From Anopheles merus (taxonomy: Eukaryota; Arthropoda; Insecta; Diptera; Culicidae): a stretch of 64,000 nucleotides of DNA. This document shows, piece after piece, positions 10,390 to 22,122 of this stretch (positions within the stretch are counted from its first letter, which is position 1; every line of letters begins with the position of its first letter). Below the pieces are notes generated by a model. That model saw only the letters and a program-made list of their open reading frames with translations, made no database searches and was not told where the DNA came from. Made by a program: the position numbers and the translations under genes. The stretch spans positions 62,001 to 126,000 of the forward strand of contig NW_024427592.1 of assembly GCF_017562075.2 (NCBI RefSeq), given 5' to 3'.

Positions 10390-11738
10390 TACAGGGTTTT
10401 CCAAGCCACTTCAATGTTGAAACTGAAAATTTCAACCACGTTAAACGAATACTGAAGGCTGCATGGGTGATTTCAAGTCTGAAAAGCCAGTTCAATACAA
10501 AAAGTTTTGTTTTCAAAATTGTTACATTTTTTTTCAATATCGGTATAAGCCATTTCAATCTGTCAGTTTGGCGGGCTCTCGCCACTATGGGATAGAAAGA
10601 AATGCAACACGTCAAAATGTTCAATGATTGATGGTTTATTTTCCTTTAACATTGAAGACGTGTTTTAACGTGCAATCAAAAATTATTAAATTCATTAAAA
10701 AAATCAAAACTATTGATAATTTTGCTGATTTGATAATTTCCATACTGTATTCGTTGGGATGATTTAGAAAACATCACCCTACCAGCATTAAACGGCTTTG
10801 AAGGCATTCAGAAGGCATTTAAGGCCTTAGTCGCCTTAGAAGGCGAATAAAGATTTCAACCGAAACTTTCACGGCTGTAACGGGTTCTCTTCGAAATCTT
10901 TCAACTTTTTGATTCAAGGAGAACAGATAGGTTGCCGCCATCTAACTTGTTTATATACTGAATTTGCACCTGTACCAATGTAACTGCCAAATAGAGCAGT
11001 GACAACGCTTTTGGTTCCGAACCGAAAAAGCGTGTGTTCAAATCCAGATTTTTATGATCTTTTTTCTGCGTTTATTTCTTTTTAAATTAATTTTTTCTTA
11101 CTATAATTACTTGAAACAAAATTTATGTGAAGCGAAATTAAAATAATACCTTTTTCAAAAAACATAATAATTACACTATGTTCACCGTTCATTATCAGGA
11201 TGGGAGAAATATGTATCTCATTTTTCCTTTTATTTTAGTTATCGAAATGAGTTTGATATATTATCACCTTTCAATGAGTTGGTCTTTAACAACCGAATAA
11301 TGTAGATCATCTTTAATAAAGTGAAATAGCTCAGAGCATAACGCAAGGGAACATAACACGTAAATCGTGCTATCGAATCTCACGCTCATATCTGGGAACA
11401 CTACAACAGTGCAGTGCTGAAGACGCTTGTAAGGTTTTTCTTTTGACAGTTGCAATTTCAAATTTCAAATTAAAAGCGAAATTTTTCATTGACATATTTC
11501 AAAGGCATTTAATTACTGCTAAATGCACTGCTGATCGCCTTCAATTCGCCGGCGATTACAAGGCGATTAGAAGGCATTTAACGGAAATTTGCGGGTAGGG
11601 CACCCACTGAACATTTTGACGTATTTCATTTCTTTCTATCCCATAGTGGCGAGAGCCCGCCAAACTGACAGATTGAAATGGCTTATACCGATATTGAAAA
11701 ATAGTGTAACGATTTTGAAAACAAAACTTTTTGGGTAA
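10390..11738. mobile_element. Foldback element, long inverted arms, interrupted loop
   Basis: Arms of about 130 bp pair between 10494-10629 and 11608-11738; they share TTTGGCGGGCTCTCGCCACT and GATATTGAAAAA-type blocks. The outer left end reads TACAGGGTTTTCC, like the end of the MITE at 9512, so both may be Tc1/mariner-related. The outer 100 bp of the left side has no partner on the right, where the next inverted-repeat element begins. The loop hosts the CCC-ended transposon at 10777-11600. Confidence 0.75.
10777..11600. mobile_element. CCCTACC-ended transposon inside the foldback loop
   Basis: Left end CCCTACCAGCA and right end (reverse complement) CCCTACCCGCA form an 11-bp terminal inverted repeat with one mismatch. 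CA flanks both sides (10775-10776 and 11601-11602), compatible with a 2-bp target duplication. Subterminal repeats such as AAGGCATTTAA and AAGGCGATTA occur near both ends. It has no coding capacity. The end motif matches CCCTACTAGCA of the element at 43553-44587, so they probably use the same transposase. Confidence 0.65.
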
Positions 11739-12808
11739 AAGTAAGGCTCAGCCCTCTACGTTACATAGGAGAAGCGTTACATGCCTTGAAATATTCCCAA
11801 GCAACATTTTTATTCTAGTTTTGTCATCCATGCGACCGACCAGAGTCTATTTTCAAATAAAAAATATTTAAAACTGCGATGAAAATAAAAGTTTTATGTT
11901 TTAAGATTAACCAATACCAAGGAAATTTAATTCTGAAACACAAGTAATGTACATGGTTTATGAAAAATAGTCAAAAACAAGTTCTAACAAACTCTTGAAG
12001 CTTTAAATTGGTGTAACATTTCCAAAAAGTAGAATATAAAACAATATGTAAAATATATTTAGTTAAGTTAAATATATGAAATGTATTTATTATTTATGAA
12101 ATCTACGTTTCGGGCCATTTTATATCATAATAACATTTATTTTAAAGACACTATTATAAGGGCGATGAATTAGGTTAATAAATAAATTTGCACATTGATT
12201 ATAATTTTAATATCATAGTTCTTCACCAATAGTGGAATAAGAAATGTATAAGCATTTTAATAATAAATCAGCCGGTCTCATTGTACAGTCGTCAACTCGT
12301 ACGACTTAACAACATGCCCGTCATGGGTTCAAGCCCCAACTAGACCGTGCCGCCATACGTGGGACTGACTATCCTGCTATGGGGGGGTAATCCAAAAGTC
12401 ACTGAAAGCCAACCCCACAAGTAGTGTGGTACAGGCAGGCCTTGACCGACAACGGTTGTTGAGCCAAAAGAAGAAGAAGAAGAAGAAGAAGAAGAAGCAT
12501 TTTAATATTTTAATTGTTTTAAAAGTAATTATTAAATTAAATAACATTAATGAATATCAAATATAGTAAGGTAATAGTCATATAATTATTTTTTTTATTT
12601 TAATGAATTATTATTTAATTATTTTTTATTACCTTATGAACGATTGCTGAACATTTATAAAGTTTCGATTATTAGACATTATTATCTATCAATTTGCTCA
12701 TCTACGACGGTTAAAACAGGCGTTCAAAAAAATGCTGCTTGGGTTTGTGGTAAACTGGCACTACGCGTAACGCTAGCGTAACGTAGAGGGCTGTGCTTTA
12801 CTTTTACC
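11734..12808. mobile_element. Inverted-repeat element with GGTAAAAGTAA ends
   Basis: The sequence at 11734-11766 (GGTAAAAGTAAGGC then AGCCCTCTACGTTAC) is the imperfect reverse complement of 12776-12808. This gives terminal repeats of about 33 bp, with an AGCGTTAC block continuing inside. No transposase is present; the interior is AT-rich and contains a SINE. Superfamily unknown, and no target duplication was resolved. Confidence 0.6.
12263..12497 (+). mobile_element. tRNA-like SINE with (AAG)n tail, copy 2
   Basis: Same family as 2669-2878, with B-box-like GGGTTCAAGCCCC, body GACTGACTATCCTGCTATGG and the GAGCCAAAAGAAGAAG tail. A likely target duplication AGCATTTTAATA is at 12251-12262 and again immediately after the tail. 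This supports insertion by target-primed reverse transcription. Confidence 0.85.
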
Positions 12809-12837
12809 GCTGAACCAGCCGTACTCGCTCGTGTGGG

Positions 12838-13039
12838 AGGGGTGGGGGGGTCTGGAGGGGGGGGGGAGTGCGTGCTTGCGTTCGCGCTTTCGTGGGTGCG
12901 TGCTTGCATTCGCGCTTTCGCTAGTGCGTGCCCGCGTGCACGCGTACGTGCATGTGTGCATGTGTGCGTGTGTGTGTGCGTGCGTGCATGTGTGTGTGTG
13001 CGTACGTGTGTGCTCACGTGCGTGCGTGAGTGCGTGTGT

Positions 13040-13068
<29 letters not shown>
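12838..13068. repeat. G-rich and GT/GTGC-rich simple repeat at the 3-prime side of the R1-clade element
   Basis: Begins with G-runs (12838-12868), passes through GTGCGTGC-type units and becomes (GT)n up to 13068. On the minus strand this is an (AC)-rich tract directly following the retrotransposon poly(A). Long frames through it are simple-repeat artefacts. Confidence 0.9.
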
Positions 13069-13071
<3 letters not shown>

Positions 13072-13403
13072 TTTTTTTTTTTTGTTTTACAAGGAGGGGG
13101 AATCTTCGAAAGACTCCCGTTGTCGCACGGGTGTTGACATGGGATTCTTACCCAGTAAACCCCCTCCTTGGGCCATATACCCTTCCCCATGGGTTCACCT
13201 TTCGGTATGCTTCTTGGGGAAGGGCTTATGCATTAGCATTTCATCCTCGCTACTGCACGATGAGCCAAAGTTCGCGAGACAGATCCGACAGTTATCACGC
13301 GAACACAAAACGGTCATGACGACGACGCGAAACACCAGGCACTAAACGACACTTTTTCCGCCGCGCACTCACGTGTTCACTAACACATACACTCACGACG
13401 AAT

Positions 13404-16385
13404 TTAAATATCGCCGAGCTGCTGGTCTTGCTTCCATTTTTGGTGCAGCTTGGTCAGAATCAGACGCATTGTTGTTGCCGCTGCCTCCCATGAGCCGGTG
13501 TGCTGCAGCATGGCTTGTACCAGGTTAGAACGGCCCACCTCTACTCTGCAACTCTCGTTCAACTGCAGGCGTTCCTCGGCGAATCGGGGGCAGTGGAACA
13601 TGACGTGGTCCACCGTCTCATCCTCATCCTTGCACACAGGGCACCGAGATGAAGAGGCGCGATTGAACCTGTGCAGATAGCTTCTAAAACAGCCGTGGCC
13701 GGAAAGAACCTGGGTGACAAAGTAGTCCACATCACCATGTTTCCTGTCTAGCCATGCTGCAACGTCGGGGATCAGCAAGTAGGTCCATCTTCCGTTCAAC
13801 GAGTTACTCCACTCGTTCTGCCATTGCCGCTTCGATGCTTGCCTTGAGGCTTTCTTGGCAGTCTCGGTGAAAGATTCCCCCGCACGCGATTTCCGGAAGT
13901 TCTTCGAGTCCTCCTCGAGGGTGATGCGAAGAGGCATCATGCTCGCAATAACGCATACCGCTTCGTACGAAATGGTACGGTACGCGCTAGCAACACGCAT
14001 GGCCAACTTCCTGTGCACCTTATTCACGGTGTTCTGGTGCTGCTTCTCCTGTAGTATATGCGCCCAAACCGGCGCTCCGTACCTCAACACCGAGATGGCG
14101 CAGTTAGCATGAAGGCGCCTAATGCTGCTACTCGGTCCGCCAATGTTTGGAGTGAATGCCGCTAGTGCATTTATTGCTTTCATGGCCTTCTTGCAGGCTT
14201 CCTCGAGGTGGCTCTTAAATTTCAGTCGGTCATCAATGACTACCCCAAGATACTTCAGCGATCTGGTAGACTCGACTTGTACAGTTCCTGCCATTATCGA
14301 TGCTTTTTGGGGCACCTTGTGACTGCTGATGACGATGAACTCAGTCTTCGCATGCGCAATCTCTAGCTTTGCATCCCGCATCCACCGGTCAATCCGACCG
14401 ACTGCGTCGGTGGCAAGCATCTCTACCTCCTCAATAGACACGGCTGAGACAGTAATAGCGATGTCGTCTGCAAAACCAGTGATTTCGACACCAGGAGGGA
14501 GGGCGAGGGTCAGTACTCCATCATACATGACGTTCCACAGGGTGGGACCAAGCACTGATCCCTGGGGTACGCCTGCGGTGATGGTTTTTGTTTTCACTCC
14601 TTCCGCCGTATCATACTGCAACACGCGACCGTCAAGATAATTCCTCAACAGCCTGCACAAGTGCGGGGGAATCTTCATGCGCTCTACCGCTGCCGCGATT
14701 GCCTCCCAACTAGCACTGTTGAAGGCATTCTTCACGTCGATGGTGATGAGCGCACAGTATCGGGCTCCACATCGCTTCCGTTGAAACGCCGCATTACCTT
14801 TTTCCAGCACCGCCAGTATCGCGTCCACTGTAGATCGTTTTTTCCGGAAGCCAAATTGACGGTCAGACAGACCGAGTGGTCCCTCAGTGTATTTTGTAAG
14901 GCGGTCCAAAATCACCATCTCTTGCACTTTGGCCAGGTTATCCACAAGCCCCAAGGGCCTCAAAGCTGAAGGGTGGCCAGGCGGCTTACCTGGCTTTGGT
15001 ATCAAGACTAATTTCTGTCTTTTCCACATAGACGGAAACTGGCCGGTAGTCAGGGTGTTCATTAGCACGTTTCTGAACACATCAGGGTATGCCAACATAG
15101 CAGCCTTGATCGCCATATTGGGGATGCCATCTATCCCAGGAGCTTTGCCACATTTTAATCGATTAGCCAGGTTAATAATCTCCTGTCTCGTTACAGGCAC
15201 AGGGTCAGTCTCTGGCGTGTTGATCGTAGGACTGAGGTTCGGTGGTGCATGTGTTGGAAACAGGATTTCAATAATGCTCTTCAGCTTTACAGGACACTGT
15301 TCTACAGGTTCCGAAGACTTTACCTTGTTCATGAGTGTATTGAAGGCAAGTCCCCAGGGCTTCCGAGCGATTTCGTCGCATAGCTTGAGGAAGTGTTGCC
15401 TTTTACTGGCTTTAATCGCTCTTTTAAGTTCTGACCTAGCCGCAATGTATACGATCCTGAGTTGCTGTTTGACTTCAGGGCATCTTTCTCGCTGCATTTT
15501 GCGCCGTGCTGCTACGCATTCAGCCCGTTGTCTTTTAATCGACGCGTTCCACCAGTACACAGGTGGTCGTCGTCCGTTAGGAGGTTTTCTTCTTGGCATA
15601 GCGCCATCACAGGCTTTGGTAAGGGCTATCATGATTTGGGAGGCGCTGACGGCTTCGCCGAAATCTCCGAAAGCTAAGAGCTCTTTAAATAAATCCTCAT
15701 TGAAGGATTCGGTTTTCCAGCCTCTACCACCAACTCGGGACCCATGCGCTGATGATGATGTTAGCCTATGCCCTTGGATGATGGCGTATCTGACAACATT
15801 ATGGTCGCTGAGTGTGAGTGCATCACTAACTCGCCAGTTTAATCTCTCCGAGAAGGTGGGACTGCAGAGCGTAATATCAACGATTGATGTCCTCTCGTTT
15901 CTGTTGAACGTGGGGGTTGTGCCGGTATTTCCCAGCGTTACTCCCAGCCGGGCGAAGCTTTCGAGAACAGCATCACCTCTGCTATTAGTTCGCTTGCTCC
16001 CCCATTCAACAGCCCAGGCATTGAAATCACCGGCAATTACAAGTGGTCTATGCCCATCCAGCTCTGCTATGAGGTTGTCTAACATAACATGGAACCTCTC
16101 TAGCTCCCAACTTGGGGGAGCATAACAGCTGCAGAAAAACACTCCATTTACTTCAGCTATGCAGAAACCCTCGAAGGTGTTTGATACTACCCGTTGTATT
16201 GGGTACCTGCCTGTCACCCATATTGCAGCGTTCCCAGTCTTATCTGCCACCCAGCTACTAGAGTCTGTTGGAGCGCTGTATGGCTCAGAGACTATGGCAA
16301 TATCTCCTATCTCTTCCACCATCACCTGGCTCAGTAGTGCCTGTGCCTCTTCACAATGGTTTAGGTTTATCTGGACTACTTCCAT
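13404..16385 (-). CDS. ORF2: AP-endonuclease / reverse transcriptase, R1 clade
   Basis: Uninterrupted 993-residue polyprotein that would nick the target and reverse-transcribe the element RNA. The endonuclease (about residues 1-210) shows QINLNHC, ISEPY-like VSEPY, GDFNAWAVEWGS and SDHNVVRY, so its metal-binding and catalytic residues appear present. The RT (about 400-680) has GKAPGIDGIPN, ITIDVKNAFNS, AGVPQGSVLGP and the catalytic FADDIAI. A C-terminal C-x2-C...H-x4-C finger (CPVCKDEDETVDHVMFHC, near 930) is typical of the clade. The start ATG (16383-16385) overlaps the end of ORF1: the ORF1 TAG lies within the first ten bases of ORF2. Length is usual for the family. It looks capable of coding for an active enzyme, although ORF1 is broken. 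Confidence 0.9.
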   Translation of the reverse strand: MEVVQINLNHCEEAQALLSQVMVEEIGDIAIVSEPYSAPTDSSSWVADKTGNAAIWVTGRYPIQRVVSNTFEGFCIAEVNGVFFCSCYAPPSWELERFHVMLDNLIAELDGHRPLVIAGDFNAWAVEWGSKRTNSRGDAVLESFARLGVTLGNTGTTPTFNRNERTSIVDITLCSPTFSERLNWRVSDALTLSDHNVVRYAIIQGHRLTSSSAHGSRVGGRGWKTESFNEDLFKELLAFGDFGEAVSASQIMIALTKACDGAMPRRKPPNGRRPPVYWWNASIKRQRAECVAARRKMQRERCPEVKQQLRIVYIAARSELKRAIKASKRQHFLKLCDEIARKPWGLAFNTLMNKVKSSEPVEQCPVKLKSIIEILFPTHAPPNLSPTINTPETDPVPVTRQEIINLANRLKCGKAPGIDGIPNMAIKAAMLAYPDVFRNVLMNTLTTGQFPSMWKRQKLVLIPKPGKPPGHPSALRPLGLVDNLAKVQEMVILDRLTKYTEGPLGLSDRQFGFRKKRSTVDAILAVLEKGNAAFQRKRCGARYCALITIDVKNAFNSASWEAIAAAVERMKIPPHLCRLLRNYLDGRVLQYDTAEGVKTKTITAGVPQGSVLGPTLWNVMYDGVLTLALPPGVEITGFADDIAITVSAVSIEEVEMLATDAVGRIDRWMRDAKLEIAHAKTEFIVISSHKVPQKASIMAGTVQVESTRSLKYLGVVIDDRLKFKSHLEEACKKAMKAINALAAFTPNIGGPSSSIRRLHANCAISVLRYGAPVWAHILQEKQHQNTVNKVHRKLAMRVASAYRTISYEAVCVIASMMPLRITLEEDSKNFRKSRAGESFTETAKKASRQASKRQWQNEWSNSLNGRWTYLLIPDVAAWLDRKHGDVDYFVTQVLSGHGCFRSYLHRFNRASSSRCPVCKDEDETVDHVMFHCPRFAEERLQLNESCRVEVGRSNLVQAMLQHTGSWEAAATTMRLILTKLHQKWKQDQQLGDI

Positions 16386-17781
16386 GGTGCTGTTTTCTTA
16401 GCCGCCGGACAGAGTGCTCCGCTAGAGTGATGCGCGTTGGATCCATCTGGACAAAGCACACATCGTGGTGGCTGACGACACGTAGCAGCGAAGTGCCCTT
16501 TTTCCCCGCAGCGCAGGCAGCAGTCCCTTCTGTCTGGCCCACAGCAGTCCTGAGAAATGTGGTCGGTTTGCCAGCAGCGGTAACATCTTCTGCTCGGTAT
16601 ATTTATACGCACCGGGCAGACTGACCAACCGATTTGCACTTTTCCTGCTCATGTAACCACCGACACTAGCTTTACCGGGAGTTTCACTAGAGCGGTCTGC
16701 ATACCAGAGAAGGAAGGCTTCATCGTTACCTCGACTTTATAGCCTTCGAGGCCAGTTATCTGGTTTCTCAAATCCCTCTCTACGTCAGCTGCTTCCGTTT
16801 CTTCGTCGATGAAACGAATTTCTACTGTCTCCATTTGTCCCAAAGACTTTACGTTGCCAGCTTCACCAATGGCTTGTTGGATCTTTCCGGAAAAGCTTTC
16901 GCACTCCGTTTGATCACTTTTCTTAAGCTCAAATAGCAATCCTCCATTTTTAGTGCTTCTTATTCGAGCAACTTGTTTGCCGAACGACTGAAGCTCAGGG
17001 TCAGCTTTAAGCTTGCGGAGGATGTCTTTGTGCGTTGATACTTCAGTGGTCTCAACTAGGATTGCCTCCGTTTTTGGACGTCGCGGTACGGGTTTAACTG
17101 GGCCGTTGTGTTCACTCGCTCTTGTTTGCTTACCCTCCGCCATGGCTCCCATCTTCTTCTTGCGTTGGGCTTTTTTGCTGACAACCGTGCTCCATAGCTC
17201 ACCGTTCTCTGAGTTTTTCCCCCTTCGCTATATTCTGCATCTGGACGGTTACAAGAGGGAGCATCGTTTTTTGCTCGTTTAGCGTCCTCTGCTTCCTCTG
17301 GCGTTCTCACTTTCCTACTTCTCTTCCCAGTCATAGGTGTTTCTGGAGGTTCCGATTGGACCTCGCGAAGCGCCTTTTCAGCCCTCTCCGCTCGCAACTT
17401 CATAGACAACATCTCCCGTTCGATACACGATAACGCCGAGAGGATGCTCACTGACATCTTTTTGATGCGAGCATGTACATTGTTCCGATCCTTCGTGTAC
17501 GTATGCAGCTCCCTTGCTACCACCAGGGCTTCTTGCAGTTTGCTGGCACTAACCTCGAAACCCACTTCCTTGATAGGATGGGAAGTTTCCTGGCACTCCA
17601 TGCTGGCTGAAGTCGGCTCTTCCGGCGTAACTTCAACGACATCCACCGCCGGTGATACAGAACCCTGCACATTATCATCCGAGGGCGATCTTGGCGTCTT
17701 GTTGCTACGTCCAAAAAAGGCGCCTATGTCCTTAAGGGCAGACCCTAGCGGACGAGGATGAAGCGATTCGTTTCCGTTCAT
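16376..17781 (-). pseudogene. ORF1 (gag-like RNA-binding protein), R1 clade, broken
   Basis: Gag-like protein expected to coat the element RNA. The start is taken at 17781 (MNGNESLHP). The N-terminal half has a Ser/Pro-rich region, a heptad-like stretch (LSCIEREMLSMKLRAERAEKAL) and a basic patch KRSRKVRTPEEAEDAKRAK. The C-terminal part has zinc knuckles CYRCWQTDHISQDC and CLRCGEKGHFAATC plus a third partial CVLC. There is a frame change between 17152 and 17056 and an in-frame stop near 16646-16648. The damage contrasts with the open ORF2 and could reflect real decay or sequencing error. The tail overlaps the ORF2 start by ten bases. Confidence 0.8.
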
Positions 17782-18486
17782 TCCGTTAGGCGAATCCAGA
17801 CACGCAGCGCATTTAGTTCTTTGAGTGTATGCGCACCCTAAGACGTTAACCGCGCACGGTACGTGTATACGCACCCTAATGCTTCTTCCGCACTCACGCA
17901 CTACGTTAACACAAAGGCACTCACGCACTCGAAGATCGTAAAACACTCACTACGCACACAGTATACCGGTGGTGTTTGGACACAACAACGCAACAAACGC
18001 AACGATAAGTCACTGGAACTCACAGAACTCACGTTCGAGTCACTCACGCACTGGGTGCCACTTTGCTTCACCAGCACAATTACACTACTCGCTAAACTCA
18101 AGTGTGCGTAAAGGCACCCGCAATACCGACCTATACTTCACGCGCACTATCAATATTTGAGAGGTACAGTGTGTATCCTAAATGCACGAGATACTTTCCA
18201 CGGCAACACCACTACAAAAAAACCGCACTTTCTTCGAAAACGACCTTGTTCTATAGTGGCGGCTTCACCCGCGTTCCACAAGACTAGCACGTTCCGCGCT
18301 TCTGCCCCTCAGAAGAAAAAGGCCCGCGGACAGAACCCGCTATACGCACGGAAACCACAGGCAGAACCAAACTCCTTGTCAAGGAAAAGCACCAGTGAAT
18401 CGCACCAAAAACACTATAAAAAACAGTTTCGATCAGAAGCGACAGCAAAATCACGTTCTTCATGACTCAAAGCCAATCAGCCAATC

Positions 18487-19593
<1,107 letters not shown>

Positions 19594-20091
19594 AAACCCC
19601 AAAACTATTTGATTCTGATGCGTACATTTTCATCAGCTACGACTACAAAGTCCATGCATTTTCGATCTCGCTACCTGAGAGACAACACAACCATTGGCAT
19701 TGGCATCTTTGCGATCGGCTCTGCTGTTGGGGGTATTAAAAAGACACATGATTTAAGCAAACGTGCGTGTGATTTGTTGCACATTTATTTCTAATTCAGC
19801 TAGCGGACGCAAGTGGAAACAACATTTTGAATTGAATCCATACAAAAGAGGATTCTGGATTTGTTTATTACGGTGCGCGTATGGTGCTGTCCGTCCAGAA
19901 TCTGGTGGCTTGTTGGCTTAGAGTCGGTATCATGACGCCGATTGACCGGCATTGCCTTGGAATGGGTTCGGATCGGTAGGTTCATGTCCTTTGTTCAAGT
20001 GCATTCCGTGCATTTGTCGCGCCACAGCGGTAGACCCGGCAGCACCAAAGTCAAAACAAAAACCTTCTCCGAGTGTGGACTGCTATGCTAA
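19594..20091. other. Unassigned stretch after the GT array
   Basis: No ORF with a recognisable domain, no terminal repeat. It begins with AAACCCCAAAACT right after the array and contains no obvious promoter or RNA gene. Confidence 0.3.
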
Positions 20092-20265
20092 GTTCTTCTT
20101 CTTCTTCTTCTTATAATTATTATTATTATTGGCGTAATAGCCTACGTGATCATGCCGGCCTTTTCAGGACTTGAGTACCGCGTAGCCTGATAGTCACCCC
20201 TTGCTACGGCGGACGGTTCATACGCGGTTAGAACCCACGACGGGCATGCAGATGTGCGGAATGAT
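20092..20265 (-). mobile_element. tRNA-like SINE, second family, minus strand
   Basis: Read on the minus strand: B-box-like GGGTTCTAACC, then GTGACTATCAGGCTACGCGG, GGCCGGCATGATCACGTAGG, CTATTACGCC, an (AAT)n run and an (AAG)n tail (plus-strand TTCTTCTTC at 20095-20112). The layout matches the SINEs at 2669 and 12263, including TGACTATC and the AAG tail, but the body differs, so it is a separate family. The 5-prime limit is uncertain. Confidence 0.75.
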
Positions 20266-22122
20266 GGCGGTGCCGCGAGACTGCTCCTATCCAGCGTGCA
20301 ACTTGCATACTGCCACACTGTCTCCTGCTCGATGCATACGCTGCAGGCAGGGGGAAGGATGCACCACCACGATAAAAAAAACACGGCCATGTACCAGCGG
20401 CAGACCTAACGATAGGCGGACTAGGCGGTCGCCGAAGATCTCTAGTCTGTAGTATGCCGTATGTCTACAAGTGGACAGATTATTAGCAACAAGGGCCCCC
20501 GGAAAGATGGTCTTTAGGGCTCCGTGGCTGGAGAAAACCATTTGCACCTCCCCTCCCCCCATGGCGGCTACAATTTTAGGGCCTGTGACCGATGATCGTA
20601 GGGGTCCCATGGCCTTCCCACCGGCAATTTAAGTATAGTGTTCAATCTCCCAACAGCTGTGTGCCAGTACCCCCTCCTCCCTGTCATCAGTTACCATTGA
20701 CAGGGGCCTCAATTCGTCTTTCCGCCTTTCATGAACACCTTCCTTTCTTTGACCGATGGATCATAACATTTCGGAAAAAAACACATTTGGCGACAGTTTT
20801 GCACACACACGCACGCTCATACCCTTGCGCAGACGGCTCAGCATATCTGTGTAATCTACAACATACGAAAGCAAAAGCTTAGTGTAACAAAGTTATGCTT
20901 AATGCTTAACTCGTTCAGATCGATGGCAGGCCCCACTGCCTGCCAGTGAACTTTCCAGCCTGCGTTCTAGGTGCTGGTGGAAAGGAAAGTTGATGAAAAT
21001 CAGCGCCGGGATGAACGTGTTAATGCGAATTAGGATTCAGCGCGTTTCACAGCAAACCCTCCAGCGTTAGCTAGCGATTCCTTAGTCATTTTTACATTGC
21101 AGCAATTGAACTTATTGCGCTTTTTTTGTTTGATTTGTGAAAATTCAAATGCATCGCAGCAATGTGTGTAAACGATTTTTTAAGCGCCACAGCAACTCAT
21201 GAGCATTGTCCACACGCGAGAAAGAGATAGCGCTATGGAGGGAAAAAGCACGGACGACGACTGACAGCGATTGGCCGTCTGACGCACCAACACATTCAAA
21301 CCTTCGACAGCGCGCTCAGGCGAGGGGTACGAGGCGGAGCCAGGGACGGGTAGCTCGACGAGCTGCTTGACAAATTTGCCGTTGGAGGGAAAAAGATGGC
21401 ATGATAAAATTCTCCGAACGGCATGATTTCTTCCGTCGCTTTGCGCAGCGGGATTGTTAAGTTTTCCTGTACTTTATTGTTGCACTACCCGTTCTCACGC
21501 GTCCCAGGCTGCAAATGTCACATAAAAAGGTGCCTTTCCGCAGTCTTTCGGGCGCCCGTACGGTTACGAAAAGGCGCCTTTATAACGATGCTTTAGGCAG
21601 TATTTGACAGAGTTCGCTTACCTCAATGTATATATGGCTTGGTTTTTGTGTGTGTTTCGTGATGATATGTCGCCCTCACACTGTCCAACAAAAAAAATTA
21701 AATAAAAATTAGCTGTCGTATGTTATTGCCTTTCTGAAATCCCTATGTGCACTCCCCCCTCTGCCCCACGTTTTTGCTCCTTGTACTTCCTGTAGTTGTC
21801 CTGCATCACCATTTCGTTCGTTGCTGCTGCCGTGTGATATTGTGTACAACCGGGTGTGTGTGTGTGTGTGTAGAGTTGTTTCGATGAGCATCTTTTTCAT
21901 GGAAGGCTTTGTTGGTCCGCATCAGTGTTCAACTTCTTCCTGTAGAAATAGTTAGCATTTGCATCGCAGAGTTTATGGTAACAGCTACGGGATCCCCGAT
22001 AGAGGCCATCGTTTGTGTGGCAATAACAATACGCGAGCTGCACAATACGCAACGTGGAGAAGTAAGTGCGTAAGAAGAATCGAGATGTACAAAACAATAA
22101 CGCTTTTTTTCTTGCATTTTTA
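20266..22122. other. Upstream region of the DUF4806-like gene, no gene recognised
   Basis: No domain-bearing ORF. The part 21170-21420 is GC-richer. At 21316-21329 it carries TCAGGCGAGGGGTA, also present near both ends of the CCC-TIR elements at 24682 and 43553. A pair of near-palindromes AAAGGTGCCTTT and AAAGGCGCCTTT lies at 21528-21586. A short (GT)n run is near 21855. This may be the 5-prime part of a DNA transposon. Confidence 0.35.

Noticed and set aside
14887..16125. 412-codon plus-strand ORF
   Set aside because: Antisense shadow of the R1-clade ORF2, which has clear endonuclease and RT motifs.
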